NCBI GenBank assembly: GCA_023653245.1
Contig: JAMNXK010000043.1
Coordinates: 1-10,164, forward strand
Origin: Tagaea sp.
GTDB taxonomy: Bacteria; Pseudomonadota; Alphaproteobacteria; CACIAM-22H2
Length of the DNA stretch: 10,164 nt
Direction of reading: 5' to 3'
A program made the translations under genes and the position numbers. The notes beneath the pieces are model-generated. The model was not told the origin of the DNA. It made no database searches and was given only the letters and a program-made list of their open reading frames with translations. Shown here in pieces: positions 4,801 through 10,164 of this stretch (its first letter is position 1; every line of letters begins with the position of its first letter).

Positions 4801-6156
4801 ATGCGCCTCTCGTTTTTCGCCGCCCTCGCGGGCGCGTTGTTTCTTTCGGCGTGCCAGCAGGACGTGCGGCAGGCGCCGGTCCTGACGCCGATCGCGTTTC
4901 ACGCGAACGTGGATCAGTCCCGTCCCTTCACGCTGATGGGGCTTGAGTTCAACGTCCGCCGCGGCCAGGACATCGGCGGATACCAAAATCGCTACGCGAG
5001 GGGCAACAGCGTCTGCGGCATGAACTCGTCGCGGATCACCTGGAATCGGGGGCGGACCGCGTCGGGACTGGAATGGGCCGACCGCTTCTACGAAGTCTTC
5101 AGGGATATGGGCTACCCGGTGGTCGGAAACCCCGCGAACCCGCTCGAACGCGAGCGCGAGCGCAGCAGGGCCGAGTACGTGGTCGTCGCCCAGGTGACGA
5201 ACATCCAACTGGCCATCTGCGAGCATTTGAACTTCTGGACGGCCCGCGAGATGGGCTACTCGGGCAGCGCGTGGATGGAAGTGACCTGGCAAGTGATGTC
5301 CAACGCCGAGCGCCGTGTCGTGTTCGAAGGCAAGACCGAAGGTACGGGCGTCGTGGAAGAGCCGGCGCATGGCGGCTGGGAACCCATGTTGCTCGCCGCG
5401 TTCGAAGCCGCGGCCCACAATCTCGGCGCCAGTCAAGGCTTCCATGCGGTCGCGTCCGGCGAACGCGCGGCCCAGCGCTCGCAGGAAGCGGCGCTGCAAG
5501 CCGCCAATCGCGCGGCGATTCGCCTGACCGGGCCCCTTCCCTCGCGCGCACCGATCCAGGAACGGATGGGCGCGATCCGCATCGCGGTGCCGACGATCGA
5601 CATGGGTGACAGCCATGGTTCGGGTGTTTTCATCACCGATAACGGTTACTTGCTGACCAACGAGCATGTGGTGCGCGAGCGTCGACAAGTGACCGTGCGG
5701 CTGCAAGGCGGCGTCGAAGTGCTCGGCGATGTCGTGCGGACCGACGTGGTGCGCGACATCGCCCTGGTCAAGGTGCCGGTCAATCGGACGCCGGTCGTAC
5801 CGATCCGCGCCGGCGGGTTGCAAGTCGGCGACGACGTTTATGCGGTCGGGACCCCGCTTCAAGCTCGTTTGGCTCAGACGGTCACGCGCGGGATCGTCAG
5901 CGCTTTGCGCAACGATCCGATTCGCGGTTCGGATCGCGCGCAGCCGCTGATCCAAAGCGATGCAAGCATCCAAGGCGGCAATAGCGGCGGCGGCTTGTTC
6001 GACCGCCACGGAAATTTGGTCGGTATTACGGTATCCACCGCCGTCGTCCCGGGCAGCACTGCAAGTTCGGGAGCCAACTTCTTCATCCCGATCGAAAGCG
6101 CGCTGGAGGTTCTGCAGGTGATCGTCGAGCCGCAAGGACGCACGACCGTCCGCTAA
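4801..6156 (+). CDS. Lipoprotein with C-terminal trypsin-like (HtrA-type) serine protease domain
   Basis: A 451-residue protein. The signal peptide ends in the lipobox LSAC (C18) with Gln next, so it is probably anchored in the outer membrane facing the periplasm. Residues about 19-235 form a domain I do not recognise. It has two cysteines (C72, C140) that could form a disulfide, and alternating strands such as AEYVVVAQVTNIQL (124-137) and SAWMEVTWQVMSN (156-168). Residues about 258-440 are a chymotrypsin-fold protease domain with a complete triad: H289 in LLTNEHVV, D319 in VVRDIALVKV and S395 in GGNSGGGLFD. There is no PDZ domain; the protein ends soon after the protease core. The substrate is unknown. 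It is transcribed away from the five-lipoprotein operon, which suggests a shared envelope role such as processing or quality control (inference). Confidence 0.92.
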   Translation: MRLSFFAALAGALFLSACQQDVRQAPVLTPIAFHANVDQSRPFTLMGLEFNVRRGQDIGGYQNRYARGNSVCGMNSSRITWNRGRTASGLEWADRFYEVFRDMGYPVVGNPANPLERERERSRAEYVVVAQVTNIQLAICEHLNFWTAREMGYSGSAWMEVTWQVMSNAERRVVFEGKTEGTGVVEEPAHGGWEPMLLAAFEAAAHNLGASQGFHAVASGERAAQRSQEAALQAANRAAIRLTGPLPSRAPIQERMGAIRIAVPTIDMGDSHGSGVFITDNGYLLTNEHVVRERRQVTVRLQGGVEVLGDVVRTDVVRDIALVKVPVNRTPVVPIRAGGLQVGDDVYAVGTPLQARLAQTVTRGIVSALRNDPIRGSDRAQPLIQSDASIQGGNSGGGLFDRHGNLVGITVSTAVVPGSTASSGANFFIPIESALEVLQVIVEPQGRTTVR

Positions 6157-6169
6157 CCCATTCCAGCCC

Positions 6170-6199
6170 TTGCCCGACTCGGGGTGCCCCCGCCATAGT
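6170..6199 (+). promoter_or_regulatory. Candidate promoter of the dienelactone hydrolase gene
   Basis: TTGCCC (6170-6175) and CATAGT (6194-6199) are separated by 18 bases in the 99-base gap before the ATG at 6256. Each matches the sigma-70 consensus at only about four of six positions. The spacer contains a small inverted repeat (CGGGG-TGC-CCCCG, 6180-6192). Confidence 0.3.
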
Positions 6200-6255
6200 C
6201 CTTCCGTGACGATTCCTTTGCGGAGTCGCGCCACGGGACAAGAACGGGGTCACGG

Positions 6256-6930
6256 ATGGGTCATCCGATCGAACTGCAAGCCGTTGATGGACATCGCTTT
6301 CAGGCCTGGCGGGCGGACCCGCCGGGGAAACCCAAGGCCGGGCTGGTGATCGTCCAGGAAATTTTCGGGCTGAACGAGCATGTCCGGAAAACGGCCGATT
6401 CCTACGGCTATGACGGCTATTTGACCCTCGCCCCCGCCCTTTTCGACCGGATCAAGCCGGGGATCGAGCTGGGCTACACCGACGACGACATCGCCAAAGG
6501 GCGCGAATATCGCGCCAAAGTCCCGTCCGAGAAGGCGATCAACGACATCGCCGCCTGCGCCCTCGCCTTGCAGCGTGCCGGTTGCGTGAAGGTCGCGGTC
6601 GTCGGCTATTGCTGGGGCGGCACGCTCGCCTGGCTCGCGGCCACACGGATCACCGGGCTCGACGCGTGCGTCTCCTATTATGGCGGCGGCGTGGTCAATC
6701 ACTTGGAAGAGACCGCGCGCTGCCCGGTCCTGTTCCATTTCGGCGAGACCGACAGCTCGATCCCGATGTCCGACGTCGAAAAGGTCGGCCGGGCGCTGCC
6801 CGACGCCGATCTGTTCGTCTATCCCGCCGGGCACGGGTTCAATTGCGAGATGCGCGGCTCCTACGACAAGCCGTCGGCCGACAAGGCGCGCGAACGCACC
6901 AAGGAATTCCTGCGCCGCTATTGCGGCTGA
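6256..6930 (+). CDS. Dienelactone hydrolase family protein
   Basis: An alpha/beta hydrolase of 224 residues, cytoplasmic, with no signal peptide. The family includes carboxymethylenebutenolidase, which opens dienelactone in chlorocatechol breakdown, but most members have unknown substrates. The family pattern is complete: VIVQEIFGLNEHVR (31-44) with the Glu (E35) that interacts with the nucleophile, the nucleophile Cys in GYCWGG (C119), the acid in GETDSSIP (D166) and the base in AGHGFNC (H193). This Cys-Asp-His triad is a hallmark of the family. The ATG at 6256 begins just before the first strand; only a weak GGGGT precedes it. No aromatic-degradation genes are nearby, so a role in that pathway is not supported. 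Its stop is 4 bases from the stop of the convergent GlcG-like gene. Confidence 0.93.
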   Translation: MGHPIELQAVDGHRFQAWRADPPGKPKAGLVIVQEIFGLNEHVRKTADSYGYDGYLTLAPALFDRIKPGIELGYTDDDIAKGREYRAKVPSEKAINDIAACALALQRAGCVKVAVVGYCWGGTLAWLAATRITGLDACVSYYGGGVVNHLEETARCPVLFHFGETDSSIPMSDVEKVGRALPDADLFVYPAGHGFNCEMRGSYDKPSADKARERTKEFLRRYCG

Positions 6931-6934
6931 ACGG

Positions 6935-7417
6935 TCAGAAGTTCAGCTCGTCGGCGATGGCGGCAAGCCCGGCTTTGGCGCATTTGTCGTCCATCGCGCC
7001 GCCCGGCGCGCCCGACACGCCGATCGCCCCGAAGATCGAGCCCGCCCCTTCGATCAGCACGCCCCCGCCGACCGCCACGAAGCGCGGGAATTGGCGCACG
7101 CCCGACATGTCGGGCGTTTGGGTCGCCTGAACCAATTCCAGCGTGTTCTGCCGGAACGACACCGACGTCCACGCCTTGTCGGCGGCGATGCGCACCGTGT
7201 GCGGCCCCGCGAAGCGGTCGCGCAGCAGCACCTGGACGATGCCCGAGCGATCGACCACCGCGACGGCGATCTGCGCGCCCTCGGCGCGGCAGGCGGCCAG
7301 CGTGGCTTGCGCGGCCTTCAGCGCGGTCTCGGGCGTCAGATGTTTGACCGCGAACGTGGCGTCTTGCGCGAACGCAGGCGCGGCCAGCAAGCCCAGCACC
7401 AGAGCGAGTTTGCGCAT
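6935..7417 (-). CDS. Secreted GlcG/HbpS-like (DUF336) protein at the end of the sox operon
   Basis: A 160-residue protein with a cleavable signal peptide (probable cut after APAFA, residue 17), so it acts in the periplasm. The mature part fits the GlcG/HbpS family: ETALKAAQATLAACRAEG (30-47), IAVAVVDRSGIVQVLLRD (50-67), a conserved helix ADKAWTSVSF (79-88) and FVAVGGGVLIEGAGSIFGAI (113-132) followed by GVSGAPGG. Members such as HbpS bind haem or act as redox sensors, and others are of unknown function. The start is fixed by a strong GAGGAGG that overlaps the soxB stop codon, 11 bases away, so it is almost certainly co-translated with soxB. A function linked to sulfur oxidation or haem handling for SoxAX is inferred from context only. 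Confidence 0.88.
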   Translation of the reverse strand: MRKLALVLGLLAAPAFAQDATFAVKHLTPETALKAAQATLAACRAEGAQIAVAVVDRSGIVQVLLRDRFAGPHTVRIAADKAWTSVSFRQNTLELVQATQTPDMSGVRQFPRFVAVGGGVLIEGAGSIFGAIGVSGAPGGAMDDKCAKAGLAAIADELNF

Positions 7418-7423
7418 CGTCGT

Positions 7424-7430
7424 CCTCCTC
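7424..7430 (-). promoter_or_regulatory. Shine-Dalgarno of the GlcG-like gene
   Basis: GAGGAGG on the minus strand, 6 bases before the ATG at 7417. It overlaps the TGA of soxB (7429-7431), an arrangement that favours translational coupling. Confidence 0.8.
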
Positions 7431-9150
7431 AGAGCGTGAGACCCGGATTGCCGTCCATGCCGATCAGGCGCGGCTGGCTGGGCGTCACGGCACCGATCGC
7501 GCGCTTGGCGCGCAGATGCCGGGCGACCAGATCCCAGATCGCCTCGCCGCCCGCGTCGCGCGCCTCGGCCGCCACCGGCGCCCAGCCCGCGACCTTGTAG
7601 CGCTTGCCCGCGTCGATCGGCTGGCCTTTGAGGCGCATGTCCTGGATGCGCGATCCCATGCGCGCGGCGGGTTCGAGCGCATAGGCGAGCCCGCCCACGC
7701 GCACCATGTCCCCGCCTTGCTGCTGATAGGGATCGGGATTGAACAGGTTGTCGGCGACGTCCTCGAGGATTTCCTTGATCTGCGCGCCGGTGAACTCGGT
7801 CGTGGTGACGAAGGGATAGGTGATGGCGGTCTGGTCGAGCACATGCTCCATCGTCACCGCCTCGCCGGGGAGGATCGACGTGCCCCAGCGGAACCCCGGC
7901 GAGAAGGCGATTTCGGCGTCGCGCTCGGCCATCAGCGCGTCGCAAATCACCTGGTCGAAGCTGCCGTTGAAATTCCCGCGGCGGAACAGCAGCGTTTCGG
8001 TCGTCGCCAGACGCTCGGTCAGTTTCGCCGCATGCGGGGCGCGCAGACGCTCGATCGCGGCGGCCATCTCGCGGTCGGGCGGCAGCAGATCGGCGAAGAC
8101 GGGCAGCAGGCGATAGCGGAAATCGCTCACGCCCGACGCCCCGACCTGCAGATCGAGCACGCCCAAGAACTTGCCGTTCGAGCCCGCATTGGTCACCAGC
8201 GTGCGCCCGCCCGGGTTGGACACCAACGTGGGTGCCGGCACGCCGTCGTGCGTATGCCCGCCCAGAATCGCGTCGAGCCCGCGCACGCGGCCGGCGAGTT
8301 TGAGATCGACGTCCATGCCGTTATGCGACAGCAGCACGACCGCGCGGGCACCTTCGGCGCGGGCCGCGTCGACGGCCTTCTGCATTTCCTCTTCGCGGAT
8401 GCCGAAGGTCCATTCCTCGACGAAGTAGCGCGGATTGGCGATCGGCGTGTAGGGGAAGGCCTGGCCGAGGATGGCGACCTTGACGCCGTTCATGTCCTTG
8501 ATCGCGTAGGGCTTGAACACGTCGTCGCCGAAATCGGCGGTCTTGATGTTCTGCGCCAGGATCTCGATCTTGCCGGCGAAATCCTTCTCGGCGATCTCGG
8601 TCACGCGTTCGGCGCCGTAGGTGCATTCCCAGTGCAGCGTCATCAGATCGACGCCGAGCAGCTTGCACGCGTCGACCATGTCCTGGCCCTTGGTCCACAG
8701 CGACACGCCCGAGCCCTGCCACGTGTCCCCGCCGTCGAGCAGCAACGCGCCCGGCCGGGCGGCGCGCACGCGCTTGATCAGCGTGGCCAGATGCGCGAAG
8801 CCGCCGACTTTGCCGTAGCGCCGCGCAAGGCCCGCGAATTCCAGATGCGTGTAGGCGTGCGCCAGACGCGTGCCCGGCGCCACGCCGAAATAGCGCAGGA
8901 GATTTTCGCCGACCAAATGCGGCGGTTGGCCGGCCATGCCCGCTACGCCCAAATTGACGTTGGGCTCGCGGAAATGGACCGGCAGAAGCTGGGCATGGCA
9001 ATCGGTGAAGTGCAGGAACGACACATTGCCGAAGCGCGGCGCGTCGTAAAGCGCGTCGGCCTCGCTTTGCGCGAACGCGTCGTCGGGCCGCAGCGAGAAA
9101 CCCGCGACCGCCGCGGCGCCCAGGACGCCGAGAAACTCCCGCCGATCCAT
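7429..9150 (-). CDS. soxB: Thiosulfohydrolase SoxB
   Basis: SoxB is a periplasmic dimanganese enzyme of the metallophosphatase/5'-nucleotidase superfamily. It hydrolyses sulfate from the thiosulfonate bound to the SoxY cysteine. At 573 residues it has the usual length. The N-terminus MDRREFLGVLGAAAVAGF has a twin-arginine-type signal, fitting export of a folded protein. Metal-site motifs are HFTDCHAQLLPV (D50, H52), DGGDTWQGSG (139-148), HWECTYG (173-179), LLSHNGMDVDLKLAGRV (273-289) and LGGHTHDG (296-303). Four segments known as SoxB signatures, used in soxB primer design, are recognisable: DGGDTW, GQAFPY (229-234), RRGNF (390-394) and EDVADN (463-468). It follows soxX by 7 bases. Confidence 0.97.
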   Translation of the reverse strand: MDRREFLGVLGAAAVAGFSLRPDDAFAQSEADALYDAPRFGNVSFLHFTDCHAQLLPVHFREPNVNLGVAGMAGQPPHLVGENLLRYFGVAPGTRLAHAYTHLEFAGLARRYGKVGGFAHLATLIKRVRAARPGALLLDGGDTWQGSGVSLWTKGQDMVDACKLLGVDLMTLHWECTYGAERVTEIAEKDFAGKIEILAQNIKTADFGDDVFKPYAIKDMNGVKVAILGQAFPYTPIANPRYFVEEWTFGIREEEMQKAVDAARAEGARAVVLLSHNGMDVDLKLAGRVRGLDAILGGHTHDGVPAPTLVSNPGGRTLVTNAGSNGKFLGVLDLQVGASGVSDFRYRLLPVFADLLPPDREMAAAIERLRAPHAAKLTERLATTETLLFRRGNFNGSFDQVICDALMAERDAEIAFSPGFRWGTSILPGEAVTMEHVLDQTAITYPFVTTTEFTGAQIKEILEDVADNLFNPDPYQQQGGDMVRVGGLAYALEPAARMGSRIQDMRLKGQPIDAGKRYKVAGWAPVAAEARDAGGEAIWDLVARHLRAKRAIGAVTPSQPRLIGMDGNPGLTL

Positions 9151-9157
9151 CGCCGGC

Positions 9158-9784
9158 CTATTTGTTGACCGGCGAGTCGGGATCGAGGAGCAGCGCCATG
9201 ATGTCCTTGACCTGCGCTTCGGTCAGAATCCCCATATGGCCGGCGCGCGGCATGTTCGAGCACGCGTTGCTGGCCTTGGAGTTCCAGATCTTGGCCCATG
9301 TCTGGCGCTGCATCTCGGGCGTGTTGCCGCGCAGCTTGCCGTAGCCGAGCAGGCTGGGCCCGATCGTGCCGAAGGAAATCTCGGCCGCCGAGATCTGATG
9401 GCAATTGTAGCAATTGCCGCCACTGGGCTGGTTGGCCGCGTCGGTCCAGGTCAGGCCGCGGCCCGACTGGGCGATCGCCTCGCCGCGCCGCCAATCGCCG
9501 AGGAACTGGCCGTCGGCGGGGAACTTCACCGCCGCCATGCCTTCGCGTTCCAGACGTTCGGCGGCCGCGGCACCCGCGCGCGACTGCGACGTCACGGGGT
9601 CCGAGCAAAACGCCTGGACGCCGTCCTGGTCGAGCCGCGTCAAGGGCGCGGCCGGCCGCTCGCGGAAGCTGGATTTCAGCATCGCGTTGAAGGCGGCGTC
9701 GTCGGCCCCCGGGCCCCAGGCGCTTTGGGCGAAAGCCGGCGTGGCGGCGAGGACGAAAGCCAATGCGCAGAGAATGCGTTTCAT
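9158..9784 (-). CDS. soxX: SoxX, monohaem cytochrome c subunit of SoxAX
   Basis: SoxX pairs with SoxA in the periplasm and takes part in oxidative coupling of thiosulfate to SoxYZ. The signal peptide is MKRILCALAFVLAATPAFA with a probable cut after residue 19. The single haem site is CYNCH (C125, C128, H129), followed by the SoxX-typical EISFGTIGPSLLGYGKLRG (135-153), AKIWNSKASNACSNMPR (164-180, with the likely axial Met M178) and the end ILTEAQVKDIMALLLDP (186-202). At 208 residues it is longer than compact SoxX proteins, with roughly 90 mature residues (20-110) before the haem region, including a Cys at 60. The ATG at 9784 is preceded by a strong GGAGGGG-type ribosome binding site. Confidence 0.96.
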   Translation of the reverse strand: MKRILCALAFVLAATPAFAQSAWGPGADDAAFNAMLKSSFRERPAAPLTRLDQDGVQAFCSDPVTSQSRAGAAAAERLEREGMAAVKFPADGQFLGDWRRGEAIAQSGRGLTWTDAANQPSGGNCYNCHQISAAEISFGTIGPSLLGYGKLRGNTPEMQRQTWAKIWNSKASNACSNMPRAGHMGILTEAQVKDIMALLLDPDSPVNK

Positions 9785-9787
9785 GTT

Positions 9788-9795
9788 CCCCTCCC
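9788..9795 (-). promoter_or_regulatory. Shine-Dalgarno of soxX
   Basis: GGGAGGGG on the minus strand, 3 to 10 bases before the ATG at 9784, immediately next to the soxA stop codon. It fixes the soxX start and links its translation to soxA. Confidence 0.75.
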
Positions 9796-10164
9796 TCACC
9801 GCTTGATTCCGGGCGTGCGCATCGTCTCGCCGCTCGCCACGGCCGCCATGTAGATCGACAGCGCGATCGTCGCGTCCGAGGCGTAGATCGGCTCGGGGAA
9901 GCGCATCTGCCGGAAACAATCCTGGATGCGCCATTGCATCGTCCACATCTGCCCCGAGCTGACGCGATAGGCGGGCCAGCTGCCCCAGCCCAGCGCCGAG
10001 CCCTTGCGCTCGGTGATGTTGGGCAGATCCTGCAGGCGGATGCGCGTGCCGTCCTGCGAATGGCAGGTGGCGCAGGAGAAATCGTGCGGCCCCGCCTGGA
10101 AGAAGAACATGCGCTTGCCCAGTTCGAAGGCGGCGCGTTCCTTGGGATGGGTCGGACGCACGTC
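9796..10164 (-). CDS. soxA: SoxA, catalytic cytochrome c subunit of SoxAX (C-terminal part)
   Basis: The frame runs off the right edge; about 122 C-terminal residues are visible (numbered here from the GTG codon at 10161, an internal Val). SoxA carries the active-site cysteine of SoxAX, which joins thiosulfate to SoxYZ. A haem site CATCH (30-34) lies in FSCATCHSQDGTRIRLQDLP, then GWGSWPAYRVSSGQMWTMQW (58-77). The segment RIQDCFRQMRFPEP (78-91) contains the Cys (C82) at the position of the haem-ligating, persulfide-bearing Cys of known SoxA proteins. The end IALSIYMAAVASGE ... TPGIKR is typical of SoxA. Whether an N-terminal second haem exists cannot be seen. soxX starts 11 bases downstream. 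Confidence 0.94.
   Translation of the reverse strand, partial: DVRPTHPKERAAFELGKRMFFFQAGPHDFSCATCHSQDGTRIRLQDLPNITERKGSALGWGSWPAYRVSSGQMWTMQWRIQDCFRQMRFPEPIYASDATIALSIYMAAVASGETMRTPGIKR

Noticed and set aside
6180..6192. Possible terminator hairpin after the protease gene
   Set aside because: The stem is only 5 bases and no T-tract follows, so it does not qualify as an intrinsic terminator.
4579..6234. A 551-codon open frame on the minus strand opposite the protease lipoprotein
   Set aside because: It is antisense to a gene with clear signal peptide and catalytic motifs. Its product is rich in Arg, His, Gly and Asp without any recognisable domain, as expected from the complementary strand of GC-rich coding DNA.
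7516..9168. A 550-codon open frame on the plus strand opposite soxB
   Set aside because: It is a complementary-strand shadow of soxB, with Arg/His/Glu-rich composition, no motifs and no ribosome binding site. SoxB itself is unmistakable.

Overview
The window is GC-rich, gene-dense DNA from a bacterium, most likely an alphaproteobacterium. The evidence is the C-terminal tail of ribosomal protein L25 followed by pth and ychF (a gene order common in Alphaproteobacteria), strong GC bias at third codon positions, and sox genes of alphaproteobacterial type. The lineage is inferred from gene content and was not computed.

Left part, plus strand (1-1845): housekeeping genes. These are the Ala/Lys-rich end of a protein read as L25/Ctc (rplY), peptidyl-tRNA hydrolase (pth) and the translation-associated ATPase YchF. 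pth and ychF are only 8 bases apart and are probably co-transcribed.

Centre, minus strand (4450 down to 1855): a tight operon of five small outer-membrane-type lipoproteins, called A to E here in order of transcription. A, B, D and E are paralogues of an uncharacterised family. They share a QTRxF-type motif, an LQDLG-type motif and a C-terminal FF...FL(E/T)A motif. A resembles D and B resembles E, so the operon looks like a duplicated two-gene module (A-B and D-E). A lipoprotein with a BamE/SmpA/OmlA-like domain (C) sits between the two copies. In both copies the two genes overlap by 4 bases (ATGA), and the codons for the conserved FLEA motif supply the Shine-Dalgarno sequence of the next gene.

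Divergent from this operon, on the plus strand (4801-6156), is a lipoprotein with an unrecognised N-terminal domain and a C-terminal trypsin-like (HtrA-type) serine protease domain with an intact His-Asp-Ser triad but no PDZ domain. The 350-base region between them should hold promoters for both directions. Together they form a six-gene lipoprotein cluster that may act in envelope assembly or quality control. This is the most interesting and least described part of the window. Next comes a dienelactone-hydrolase-family protein (6256-6930, plus strand).

Right part, minus strand (10164 down to 6935): a sulfur-oxidation (sox) operon in the order soxA (cut by the window edge), soxX, soxB, then a secreted GlcG/HbpS-like (DUF336) protein. 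SoxAX attaches thiosulfate to the SoxYZ carrier and SoxB removes the terminal sulfonate as sulfate. soxYZ is not in the window and may lie upstream of soxA. The cell can therefore probably oxidise thiosulfate or a related reduced sulfur compound in the periplasm. No RNA genes, insertion sequences or CRISPR arrays were seen.
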